Below are positions 7,824 through 15,717 of a DNA stretch of 29,008 nt, piece after piece (position 1 is the stretch's first letter; each line of letters opens with the position of its first letter). The DNA lies in IMG/VR virus record IMGVR_UViG_3300020162_001081, positions 1-29,008 of that record. One strand, written 5' to 3'. Source of the DNA: a virus. The notes below the pieces were generated by a model that ran no database searches, had not been told where the DNA came from, and was given only the letters and a program-made list of their open reading frames with translations. The translations under genes were made by a program, and so were the position numbers.

Positions 7824-8807
7824 ATGGGTATTTTAGACGATATTTTTTCGTTGCGTAGTATGAATGACCTGAGAGCAGATGGGTTGTGGCCGACTAGTGT
7901 TACTCCGCCTCCAGCACCACCATCATCAGTAGAATATCTTGTAGTTGCTGGAGGCGGAGCAGGTTCTAAGTCAAATGCAGGCGGCGGCGCAGGCGGGTAT
8001 AGAACTGCTAGCGGATTTGCTGTTTCTTCAGGTAGTGCATTGACAGTGACCGTAGGTGCCGGTGGCGCAGCATCGACTACTGCTGGTCAGGGTGCAGTTA
8101 ATAACGCTTTGTACGGTACTCCTTCGGTATTTTCTTCAATTACATCGAATGCTGGCGGGGGTGGTTTAGCTACTGACGAGTATGGATATGGGTATGTGGA
8201 TCCACCGAGTCTTCAGTCAGTAGCCACCGGTTCGGGCGGTGGATCAGCTGGCAACACTCGTAGATTCGGTGCAAATGGTACAGCCGGCCAAGGCAATGCT
8301 GGTGGAAGATCATCCGAAAATAACGGCTTTGGTTCCTATGGCGGGGGCGGGGGCGGTGCCGGAGCTGTTGGTGGTGGTGCAATTCAAGGTGCAAGCGGAT
8401 CAACAATTACCCCTGGTGCCGGAGGCGCCGGTGGTGTAGGCCTATCCTCTAGTATAAGTGGCACAGCAACATATTATGCTGGTGGCGGCGGCGGCGCGTC
8501 TTCCGCAGGGGTACGTGGTGTAGGTGGCACTGGCGGTGGCGGCAGTGGTGAACAAACAAATACTTATGGATCTAGTTACGGCGGTCCAGGTGTATTTTAT
8601 TCTCCTGTAGCGGGTACAACTAATACAGGCGGCGGAGGCGGCGGCGGTCATACAGTTGATGGTCAAGCTGGCGGGTCCGGTATAGTAATTATTCGTTATG
8701 CAGATACATCCGCAGCAGCAACATCAACTACAGGTTCACCAACAGTCACGGTAGCAGGTGGTTATAGAGTGTATAAATTTACATCTTCTGGTTCAATAAC
8801 ATTCTAA
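7824..8807 (+). CDS. Glycine-rich adhesin-like protein with GLWP N-terminal module
   Basis: The ATG at 7824 is preferred over an upstream in-frame TTG at 7794. It lies just after the preceding stop (7816), and the encoded MGILDDIFSLRSMNDLRADGLWPT matches the other GLWP modules (GLWP at 20-23). This gives 327 residues. A proline linker leads to VEYLVVAGGGAG, the start of a glycine-rich domain, which ends at GGSGIVIIRYADTS. A final beta segment, YRVYKFTSSGSITF, resembles the HTFTSSG segment that closes each glycine-rich domain in the gene at 13347. The inferred role is a fibre-tip or surface-binding protein. The GC-rich glycine codons differ from the neighbouring genes. Confidence 0.78.
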   Translation: MGILDDIFSLRSMNDLRADGLWPTSVTPPPAPPSSVEYLVVAGGGAGSKSNAGGGAGGYRTASGFAVSSGSALTVTVGAGGAASTTAGQGAVNNALYGTPSVFSSITSNAGGGGLATDEYGYGYVDPPSLQSVATGSGGGSAGNTRRFGANGTAGQGNAGGRSSENNGFGSYGGGGGGAGAVGGGAIQGASGSTITPGAGGAGGVGLSSSISGTATYYAGGGGGASSAGVRGVGGTGGGGSGEQTNTYGSSYGGPGVFYSPVAGTTNTGGGGGGGHTVDGQAGGSGIVIIRYADTSAAATSTTGSPTVTVAGGYRVYKFTSSGSITF

Positions 8808-8818
8808 AATAATAAAAA

Positions 8819-9763
8819 ATGGCAGATACAAATATTACAGGGCCACTTTGGGGTTACGAGTATCGAAGCAGAAGACTTGCTGGCTTGTGGCCGACTAGTG
8901 TTTATGTGGCTGCAGTTGCAAATATTAGGGCTATATTTGGTTTTGGATTTAGTACTGTTAAGGTATCAATAACCAACCTAGTATCAAACACTGGTGTAGT
9001 TGCTACAGACACTGCTGGTGTTGGTACTGTTAAATCGCAGTTAGCAGCTGCTGGTTATGGTACAGATAAAGCTATCTTTGGATATGGACTTAATGCAGGT
9101 GATTCCGATATATCAATAACCAACCTAGTATCAAACACTGGTGTAGTTGCTACCGATACTGCTGGTGTTGGTACTGCTAGAAGTAATTTAGCTGCTGCTG
9201 GGTATGGCACAGATAAGGCTATATTTGGATATGGAAGTGGTCCAACTGCTATAACCAACAAAGTATCAAACACTGGTGTAGTTGCAACTAATACCACTGG
9301 TGTTGGTACTGAGAGGTTTCATCTGGCAGCAGCTGGGTATGGCACCGATAAAGCAATATTTGGATATGGAGCTGCAGCAGGATTTGTATTAGTATCATTA
9401 ACAAACCTAGTATCAAATACTGGAGTGGTAGCAACTGACACCACTGGTGTTGGTACTGTTAGGCGACTTCTAGCAGCCGCAGGATATGGTACCGATAAAG
9501 CTATATTTGGTTATGGCCTCGGTCCAGTATCAATGACCAACCTAGTATCAAATACTGGAGTGGTAGCAACTGACACCACTGGTGTTGGTACTGCTAGATC
9601 CTCATTGGCAGCTGCTGGTTATAGCACAGATAAGGCTATATTTGGATATGGAGGAGACGCATCAATGACCAACCTAGTATCAAACACTGGTGTAGTTGCT
9701 ACAGACACTGCTGGTGTTGGTACTGCTAGAAGTAATTTAGCTGCTGCGTCCTACGGTTCATAA
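8819..9763 (+). CDS. GLWP-module adhesin with six-unit propeller
   Basis: This encodes 314 residues. The N-terminal module RRLAGLWPTS (GLWP at 22-25) is followed almost directly by the propeller array, which opens with RAIFGFG and ends ASYGS. Six units have core NLVSNTGVVATDTAGVGTAR, then LAAAGYGTDKAIFGYG. It looks like the paralogue of the gene at 5899 without the Calx-beta domain. The units are far more alike than those of 5899, suggesting recent homogenisation. No clear Shine-Dalgarno is seen; the leader is AATAAAAA. Receptor or surface binding is inferred. Confidence 0.8.
   Translation: MADTNITGPLWGYEYRSRRLAGLWPTSVYVAAVANIRAIFGFGFSTVKVSITNLVSNTGVVATDTAGVGTVKSQLAAAGYGTDKAIFGYGLNAGDSDISITNLVSNTGVVATDTAGVGTARSNLAAAGYGTDKAIFGYGSGPTAITNKVSNTGVVATNTTGVGTERFHLAAAGYGTDKAIFGYGAAAGFVLVSLTNLVSNTGVVATDTTGVGTVRRLLAAAGYGTDKAIFGYGLGPVSMTNLVSNTGVVATDTTGVGTARSSLAAAGYSTDKAIFGYGGDASMTNLVSNTGVVATDTAGVGTARSNLAAASYGS
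8926..9763 (+). repeat. Six tandem SNTGVV/KAIFGYG units, highly similar
   Basis: SNTGVV codons start at 8984, 9131, 9266, 9413, 9548 and 9680, with spacings of 147, 135, 147, 135 and 132 nt. Units 1, 2 and 6 share the spelling CAAACACTGGTGTAGTTGCT, while units 4 and 5 share CAAATACTGGAGTGGTAGCA. This shows two recent duplication or conversion groups. Confidence 0.85.
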
Positions 9764-9791
9764 CAATAAACTAAAATAACAAAGGTAAAAA

Positions 9792-10007
9792 ATGATAGAC
9801 TTAGAAAACATGCCTGAACCAACAGCAGAAGAAATTGCTCAAGCAAGAGAAAACGCATTTAATGCTGAACGGCCTGCATCATGGGTTTGGAATGAAGAAG
9901 CAGTATCATATGTTGCACCGATAGCAATACCAACTGATGGTTATCCATACTTGTGGGATGAAGCTACAACTAATTGGGTACCATTCCCAGATTTTCCTAG
10001 AGATTAA
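9792..10007 (+). CDS. Small fibre-island protein, C-terminal paralogue of the gene at 2618
   Basis: This encodes 71 residues. After an acidic N-terminus (MPEPTAEEIAQARENAF), the segment ASWVWNEEAVSYVAP, then YPYLWDEATTNWVPF, aligns with the C-terminal 37 residues of the protein at 2618 (ASWILVEDTCQW, KFYQWNEDTLSW). An AAAGG ribosome site precedes the ATG. It could be an independent small accessory protein or a shortened relative. The function is unknown. Confidence 0.75.
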   Translation: MIDLENMPEPTAEEIAQARENAFNAERPASWVWNEEAVSYVAPIAIPTDGYPYLWDEATTNWVPFPDFPRD

Positions 10008-10015
10008 AATTCACA

Positions 10016-10753
10016 ATGGCAACAAAAGTACCACCGTTAGCGTTAGATTCGACTAAAGACTTTTCTGCATTAGTCCCTGCGGCGTTTGCTGCAGCAAATG
10101 CGGCCTATGCTCAATCGAATTCAACTGTCACATTAGTCTCTGAAGTTTTCAATAAGGCCAATACAGCTGCTGATGGTGGTTCAAATGCAAACGCAGCATT
10201 TCTGCAAGCCAATGTTGCAATATCTAATGCTGCTGGTGCAAGTCTGTATGCAAATGCGGCTTTCTTACATGCAAACGCAGCATTCTTACAAGCTAACACC
10301 GGTGGTGCAGATCAATTAGCAAGAGACACGGCAAATGCAGCTTTCATTCAAGCCAATGCAGCATTCATTCAAGCAAATACAGGTGGTGCAAGTACCGATC
10401 AAGTGGCAAGAAATACTGCAAATGCGGCCTTCTTACGAGCCAATACAGATTTCATTTCACTTAGTATGCCAGGTACCATCACCTCGCCGGTGACTGGAAA
10501 TGCAAGATATTATCCAACCGATACAATTGTTATAAATACAGTATATGCAAATCTAAGTGAAGCTCCCACAGGTAATTTTACTTTCATCATTAAAAAGAAT
10601 GGTACCAGTATAGGTAACACATTTATATTTTCAAGTGCCGTGATGACACCGAATGCGGTTAATGTTTCATTGACTACAAGTGATTATCTGACACTGGATG
10701 TTACAGGTGTTAATGGTTCAAACTTAAATGTTAAATTAAAATACAGTTATTAA
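10016..10753 (+). CDS. Short tail-fibre-like protein with AAFLQAN repeats
   Basis: This encodes 245 residues. The N-terminus (LDSTKDFSALVPAAFAAAN) is the same module as in the genes at 1028 and 3027. Residues about 25-145 hold ANAAFLQAN-type repeats, broken by GGADQLARDTANAAF and GGASTDQVARNTANAAF spacers, consistent with an elongated trimeric shaft. Residues about 150-245 form a beta-rich C-terminal domain (TITSPVTGNARYYP, then NFTFIIKKNGTSIG) resembling small phage head or fibre domains of beta-sandwich type. No enzyme motif is seen. It likely forms a short fibre; its receptor is unknown. Confidence 0.78.
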   Translation: MATKVPPLALDSTKDFSALVPAAFAAANAAYAQSNSTVTLVSEVFNKANTAADGGSNANAAFLQANVAISNAAGASLYANAAFLHANAAFLQANTGGADQLARDTANAAFIQANAAFIQANTGGASTDQVARNTANAAFLRANTDFISLSMPGTITSPVTGNARYYPTDTIVINTVYANLSEAPTGNFTFIIKKNGTSIGNTFIFSSAVMTPNAVNVSLTTSDYLTLDVTGVNGSNLNVKLKYSY

Positions 10754-10766
10754 GGTAATAACAAAA

Positions 10767-11066
10767 ATGAATAAAGAGTTTTTTCAAACTAAATTTGGTA
10801 CTAAAGGACATGTATACAAATTCATAGGTACAATTCCAGATGAAATTGTTGATGAAACGCAAAAAAATAGATATGTAACCATACAATTTGTAACTGATGT
10901 TAATAATTTTCAGTTGGCCACCAATGCGATTTTTATGCCAAATTATGGAAATATAATTTTTGTTTATGGTGATGTTAAATATGAATCGGATTTATTTCAA
11001 TTCATTACCAATTTAACTCCTGATGTGGTTGAACCTGTAGTCGAAGAAACACCCTCTGAAGGATAA
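10767..11066 (+). CDS. Small hypothetical protein
   Basis: This encodes 99 residues with no family I recognise. The sequence alternates basic and hydrophobic strands in its first 85 residues (residues 50-80 contain FQLATNAIFMPNYGNIIFVYGDV) and ends in an acidic, proline-containing tail (PVVEETPSEG). It starts 13 nt after a short-fibre gene and stops 3 nt before the next start, so it belongs to the same transcription unit. No membrane segment is seen. A structural accessory or chaperone role is possible but unsupported. Confidence 0.72.
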   Translation: MNKEFFQTKFGTKGHVYKFIGTIPDEIVDETQKNRYVTIQFVTDVNNFQLATNAIFMPNYGNIIFVYGDVKYESDLFQFITNLTPDVVEPVVEETPSEG

Positions 11067-11069
11067 AAA

Positions 11070-11894
11070 ATGTTGATAAGATATAGAGTAAATAGTGCAT
11101 GTACAATAGATAACTTTAAGACTGATATTAATAATATCATAGTTGGTAATATTATAACAGTTAACGATCTAAGTGCTGGCGCAGATAAAGCAAACAGTAT
11201 TATGTACGGCACTTACCCAGCGGGTACATATGCAAGAGCAAATAATACAACATTCACATACAGCAAAGATCATAACACTGAAGCTAAAACACATTATTTT
11301 AGATTAAATTTTACTGCAACAGGAATAGATCAATTGACACTTGCGGAAAGTTATACAAGTGGAACAGATACGCTGTTGAATTCTGCTACTTTTTCCACAT
11401 CAATATTATTTAATAATCCATATACTACTATTAATCCAGTTGGTTTTGATATTATTGTTTCTGATAAATTATTTAATATTGTTCCATCAGGCCAAATGGA
11501 AAAAGTTGGTGTATATGACATTGGTCATAATGCTGTATCTAGAGCATATGCTAATACGATGTTAATGGTAACAGGTGATATGGGTGATTATGGCAATCCA
11601 AAAGCAGGACTTTATACATATATTCCATACACATATTTCTTTGATACTTTAAGTTATGCGAGCGACATGACGGGACAACCTGCAAATGCTGTATCTACTA
11701 TGAGAAAAACTACCGGCAACTCTGTTGCTGTTATTTTTGAATCGGCGTTTACCACGGGTGTGACTGGTGCACCGTCATTAATGTATGGAACTTTCAGAAT
11801 ACCAGCATTCACATTTGAAGGTCAACAAATTTATAGAGATGCTTCAAATAATTATAGACTCACTTTCAACGACATTTCTTTTTTGGTGGATTAA
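11070..11894 (+). CDS. Predicted virion structural protein, unknown function
   Basis: This encodes 274 residues. The sequence is beta-rich with many aromatic and small residues and no catalytic motif. Visible landmarks include an N-terminal MLIRYRVNSACTIDNFKTDI, a conserved-looking GHNAVSRAYANTMLMVTGDM at about 151-170, and a C-terminal FEGQQIYRDASNNYRL. The gene is followed after 3 nt by the 478-aa gene, and the pair looks like a cotranslated unit. Similar paired proteins occur in aquatic T4-like phages, where they are annotated as virion structural proteins; that assignment is from memory of the family and not decisive here. Confidence 0.7.
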   Translation: MLIRYRVNSACTIDNFKTDINNIIVGNIITVNDLSAGADKANSIMYGTYPAGTYARANNTTFTYSKDHNTEAKTHYFRLNFTATGIDQLTLAESYTSGTDTLLNSATFSTSILFNNPYTTINPVGFDIIVSDKLFNIVPSGQMEKVGVYDIGHNAVSRAYANTMLMVTGDMGDYGNPKAGLYTYIPYTYFFDTLSYASDMTGQPANAVSTMRKTTGNSVAVIFESAFTTGVTGAPSLMYGTFRIPAFTFEGQQIYRDASNNYRLTFNDISFLVD

Positions 11895-11897
11895 AAC

Positions 11898-13334
11898 ATG
11901 ATAGTTACATTTAAAACAACTCCAACAGGTGTAGGCACACTTGACACCGGATATGTAAATTTTTTACGATGCGTTACTGCAATTCTAACAGCAAACGCAG
12001 GCACAACATCTTTAACAGTCAATCCATATACCGCAAACAACACTATTAATACCGGATCAAACTGTATTGTTAGTATTGATAGTAATCAAGAGGGTGGTGG
12101 TTGGTTAACTAGTTCAGTCCATCATGTTCCATCTAGTGCAAACAATGTGGCAGCTTCAATTCAATCAATAGTATCCACTGCTGCACTTACTTATAAAGCA
12201 GATTTTTATAAGGCATCAGGTAAAGCAAGTCAACCGTACTACAAATTGTGTTTTCACTCATATAATGATTATAATTCAACCGGTGACTGGGGATTTACAG
12301 AGGCTGCCGGCACAACACTTCGGCAGACAAGATCTCTAATGAACGTCAATCAAGGTGCAAATATGTTAATCACCTACGGTTCTTCAACGACAACGAATTG
12401 GACCGACACCACTTTTCCTCCGGCCACAGGAGCAATCAGTACTAAGTGGAACGGTACAAGCCAAACAACATCTTACACGATGAATGGAGACATGTTTAGC
12501 GCACAGCAAAACAACGGACCAGGTTTGGTTTATACAGATACCAGTGTTCAATATACGATGGCTGTTGGTGCCGATTATTGTTTGATTTGGGAAAGTAAAG
12601 TCGGTGATACATATGCCGGCAGTTATTTCGGGACCACTACTATTGGCAATGGCACCACATACTGGAATAATGCTCGTTATGGAAGTATGTATTATATGGG
12701 AACAAGAGAAACCCAGCCATGGGAAGACACTCGGATTGATAATCCACCATGGGTTGCGTGGAACATAACAACAAATAATTTTGGCGCCGGCACAATTAAT
12801 AATCCATGGGCACCAGATGGTGTCTGTGCCTATATGGCTACTATGAATTCAGCGGGTGCCGTTGCGGCACCGGTGCGTAGATATACACAGAACGCTCGGA
12901 CAACACCATACTTCAATGGTTCTAACCATAGTTTGACTTCAACCACCAGCTCTGGTGCGGGTAATGTGGACGGTGCCACCAGAACCGGTATAGATTGTCC
13001 TATTTTTACACTTAAAAACTGGGGCAGCCTAACCGCGGCTCAGGCGCTTACATATGGGTGGAATACTAATACCGACAATTTTACATATTTACCTCAAGTT
13101 GATCCTACATCGGGCACTTTAGTTCCTGGTGCATATCCCATAGATATCAAAAGTTCAAATAGCTCACAATGGAATGCAGGAGGAAAATGCAAAAGCATTT
13201 ATAAGAGTCTTGGTATGCCATTTGCAACTATGAAAAGTTATTGGCAAGCTCAAAATCAAAATTTTAAAATTGACGGTGTAAATTATTTACCTATCGTTAT
13301 AGCTGAAGACATGTGGTTGATTAGAGTCGTTTAA
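11898..13334 (+). CDS. Predicted virion structural protein, unknown function
   Basis: This encodes 478 residues, rich in N, T, S, G, W and Y, as in many beta-structured phage tail components. The N-terminal VTFKTTPTGVGTLDTGYVNFL and C-terminal LPIVIAEDMWLIRVV are its distinctive ends. The middle contains repeated tryptophan and glycine turns (YGSMYYMGTRETQPWED at about 258-275, then NPPWVAWNI). No hydrolase or lyase active-site pattern could be picked out, although an enzyme domain cannot be excluded. Residues around 370-478 are more polar and end in a hydrophobic strand. It follows its 274-aa partner by 3 nt and precedes the large glycine-rich gene by 12 nt. Confidence 0.7.
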   Translation: MIVTFKTTPTGVGTLDTGYVNFLRCVTAILTANAGTTSLTVNPYTANNTINTGSNCIVSIDSNQEGGGWLTSSVHHVPSSANNVAASIQSIVSTAALTYKADFYKASGKASQPYYKLCFHSYNDYNSTGDWGFTEAAGTTLRQTRSLMNVNQGANMLITYGSSTTTNWTDTTFPPATGAISTKWNGTSQTTSYTMNGDMFSAQQNNGPGLVYTDTSVQYTMAVGADYCLIWESKVGDTYAGSYFGTTTIGNGTTYWNNARYGSMYYMGTRETQPWEDTRIDNPPWVAWNITTNNFGAGTINNPWAPDGVCAYMATMNSAGAVAAPVRRYTQNARTTPYFNGSNHSLTSTTSSGAGNVDGATRTGIDCPIFTLKNWGSLTAAQALTYGWNTNTDNFTYLPQVDPTSGTLVPGAYPIDIKSSNSSQWNAGGKCKSIYKSLGMPFATMKSYWQAQNQNFKIDGVNYLPIVIAEDMWLIRVV

Positions 13335-13346
13335 TAATATCTGAGT

Positions 13347-15668
13347 ATGGCAATTAATTTAGAATACTTAGTAATTGCAGGTGGCGGTGGTGGCGGCGCA
13401 ACTAACTCCAATAACGGCGGTGGTGGTGGCGGCGCAGGCGGACTATTAACTGGTAATACTGCGCCGGTTTCAGGCGTTTCATATACCGTAACAGTTGGTG
13501 GAGGAGGCACCGGTGCCACTCAAAGCGTAGTTGGTGTGTCTGGTGCAAATTCATCTATAAGCGGCACATCAGTTAGCATAACTTCAATTGGTGGCGGCAG
13601 AGGCGGCACCATAAGCACCGCCGGCACCGCTGCAGGAGCAAATGGTGGTTCTGGCGGCGGCGCAGACGGTGAAGGCGGCGCCAATGTTGGTTTAGGAACT
13701 GCGGGACAAGGTAATAACGGCGGCCAAGGCGGACTCGGCACAGGCGGAAATCAAGGTGCAGGCGGTGGCGGTGGCGCCGGTGCAGTAGGTGCCAATCGAT
13801 CTTCTGGATCTCCTGGAGCAGGCGGTGGCGGTGTTTCTAGTAGTATAAGCGGTACTGCGGTAGCATATGCTGGCGGTGGCGGTGGTGGCGTAAGTAATTC
13901 AGGTGCAACAACCGGTGCGGCTGGTGGTTCGGGTGGCGGCGGCAAAGGTGGCAATGTTAACGATATCGCATCAGTAGTATCAGGAACTACTAACACAGGC
14001 GGCGGTGGCGGTGGCGCAGGACATAACTATCCTACAAATACTAACTACGGTGGCGCAGGTGGTAGTGGAGTTGTTATAGTTAGATATCTAACTTCCACTG
14101 CAACAGGTACAGGTGGAACAATAACCACATCTGGATCATACACAGTACACACCTTTACATCTAGTGGAATACTCACAATAACCGAAACACCAGCTACAGC
14201 AAACGTTGAGTATTTGGTAGTTGCAGGCGGTGGCGGTAACTATGGCGCCGGCGGCGGCGGTGCTGGTGGTCTATTAACTGCCAACAATTTCTCGGTAAAT
14301 TCTGGGGCATCTATTACTGTGACAGTTGGTGCCGGTGGTGCGGCGACAAGTAATGGCATTGCGTCAGCGTTTGGCACAGTATCTACTTATGGTGGCGGCG
14401 GTGCCGGTTATGGGCCCAGCGGTGGCGGAGGTGCCGGTGGCGGCAATGGTGGTTCAGGTGGAGGATCATCATATTATGGAAATGCCGGCGGCAAGGGTGT
14501 GTATCCAGGATCCAGTTATGTAAGCGCGACCAGACAAGGATATGACGGCGGTATTGGATATAATGCTGGTGGCAGTACATATAACGGCGGCGGTGGTGGT
14601 GGCGCAGGCGCAGCTGGTAGTAATGGTGCTGTCGGCGGCAGTGTTGGTGGCAATGGAGGTATAGGTGTAGAAAGCTCTATATCCGGTACAGCCACATACT
14701 ATGCTGGTGGCGGTGGCGGCGCTGGTGCAACTACTAATGGCACTGGTGGACTTGGCGGCGGTGCTAATGCTAATGGTGGTCCGGCGCCGAATAATGTAAC
14801 GCCTGGACTCAGTGGAACAGTTAATACCGGCGGTGGTGCAGGCGGCGCCAATGCTGCTGGCGGCGGTGCAGGTGGATCAGGTATTGTTATAGTTCGTTAT
14901 TTAACTAGTGCTGGAACAGGTACAGGTGGAACAATAACCACATCCGGAGCATACACAATACACACCTTTACAAGTAGTGGAACATTTTCATTAACTGCGG
15001 CCGCGGTATCAGCAGCTAATACAACACTTACAGTAACACCAGTTCTTTCAAGCAACACTGCAAATGGACTTTCTATTATTGGTCAATCCGTGGTATGTTC
15101 TGATGGTACCTGGACAGGTTACACACCAATAGTTTTTACTTATCAATGGAAACGAGAAACAGTTAACATATCAGGTCAAACAAGTAATAATTACACACTA
15201 ACATTAAATGATGCTAATCAAAATTTAATTTGTGCTGTAACGGCTACAAATAATGTTTCAAGTTCCACAGCAAATAGTAATTCATATTTCGTTATAGTCA
15301 GTGGTGTATCAATTATTAAAAATCAAAAATACATTGTACCGTCACAAAATCTGGAAACATTTGCAACAGCCAATGATACACCTTTGACGGAATCACAGTT
15401 TCTTTCAATTAATGCTGCATCATCTATAGTAAGAGACTACATTGTACCAACACAAAACTTAGAAACTTTTGCAACAGCCAATGATACACCACTACCTGAA
15501 GCAAGTTTTGTCACACTTCAAAATTCAGCGAATGTAATCTATAAGACAAACCAATCAATTACTCAAAATCTAGTTGTCTTTACAACACATTCTTATACGG
15601 ATAACATACCTATCGTAGTGGGTGGTACCACAGTGGTTGGTGCAACAAACCAACAATATTGGCACTAA
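13347..15668 (+). CDS. Large adhesin: two glycine-rich domains, Ig-like domain, C-terminal repeats
   Basis: This encodes 773 residues with no long N-terminal module: the glycine-rich domain starts at residue 5 (EYLVIAGGGGGG). Domain 1 (about 5-285) and domain 2 (about 287-555) each end in a GSGxVIVRYLTS strand and an HTFTSSG strand. They are offset by 271 residues and clearly arose by duplication. Residues about 557-650 look like a bacterial Ig-like domain (GQSVVCSDGTWTG, TYQWKRETVNISGQTSNNYTL, LICAVTATN). The C-terminus has two copies of QNLETFATANDTPL plus a degenerate third. It lacks both the GLWP and the FSAxVP module, so it may attach differently or bind the end of another fibre. A receptor-binding role is inferred. 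Confidence 0.78.
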   Translation: MAINLEYLVIAGGGGGGATNSNNGGGGGGAGGLLTGNTAPVSGVSYTVTVGGGGTGATQSVVGVSGANSSISGTSVSITSIGGGRGGTISTAGTAAGANGGSGGGADGEGGANVGLGTAGQGNNGGQGGLGTGGNQGAGGGGGAGAVGANRSSGSPGAGGGGVSSSISGTAVAYAGGGGGGVSNSGATTGAAGGSGGGGKGGNVNDIASVVSGTTNTGGGGGGAGHNYPTNTNYGGAGGSGVVIVRYLTSTATGTGGTITTSGSYTVHTFTSSGILTITETPATANVEYLVVAGGGGNYGAGGGGAGGLLTANNFSVNSGASITVTVGAGGAATSNGIASAFGTVSTYGGGGAGYGPSGGGGAGGGNGGSGGGSSYYGNAGGKGVYPGSSYVSATRQGYDGGIGYNAGGSTYNGGGGGGAGAAGSNGAVGGSVGGNGGIGVESSISGTATYYAGGGGGAGATTNGTGGLGGGANANGGPAPNNVTPGLSGTVNTGGGAGGANAAGGGAGGSGIVIVRYLTSAGTGTGGTITTSGAYTIHTFTSSGTFSLTAAAVSAANTTLTVTPVLSSNTANGLSIIGQSVVCSDGTWTGYTPIVFTYQWKRETVNISGQTSNNYTLTLNDANQNLICAVTATNNVSSSTANSNSYFVIVSGVSIIKNQKYIVPSQNLETFATANDTPLTESQFLSINAASSIVRDYIVPTQNLETFATANDTPLPEASFVTLQNSANVIYKTNQSITQNLVVFTTHSYTDNIPIVVGGTTVVGATNQQYWH
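14102..14985 (+). repeat. Direct repeat at the ends of two glycine-rich domains (813-nt offset)
   Basis: AACAGGTACAGGTGGAACAA occurs at 14102 and again at 14915, both followed by a near-identical HTFTSSG-coding stretch. The 813-nt offset equals 271 codons, the size of the duplicated domain. Confidence 0.8.
15331..15500 (+). repeat. Two 36-residue repeats near the adhesin C-terminus
   Basis: ACATTGTACC starts the copies at 15331 and 15439, an offset of 108 nt. Both encode YIVP(S/T)QNLETFATANDTPL. A third degenerate copy (QNLVVFTTHSYTDN) follows. Confidence 0.75.
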
Positions 15669-15690
15669 TATAGATTGCGTTCCGGAGAAA

Positions 15691-15698
15691 GATAAATA
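15691..15698 (+). promoter_or_regulatory. Candidate late promoter of the neck/packaging block (GATAAATA)
   Basis: GATAAATA matches seven of eight bases of the T4 late element. It lies in the 49-nt gap after the adhesin island and 19 nt before the gp13 start, with a GGGGG ribosome site between. Confidence 0.5.
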
Positions 15699-15717
15699 CC
15701 CCATATAGGGGGACACA

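Noticed and set aside
1-9763. Regularly spaced repeats that could suggest a CRISPR array
   Set aside because: All repeats keep the reading frame, have coding-type divergence at third positions, and have unit lengths of 132-153 nt. They are protein repeats.
13520-13996. Long minus-strand open frames (also at 1806-2126, 8170-8406 and elsewhere)
   Set aside because: They are proline- or histidine-rich mirror images of GGC/GGT glycine codons on the plus strand, lack ribosome sites, and oppose well-supported genes.
3027-15668. A diversity-generating retroelement acting on the fibre genes
   Set aside because: No reverse transcriptase, template repeat or adenine-specific mutation pattern is visible in the window. 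It could only be reconsidered with flanking sequence.
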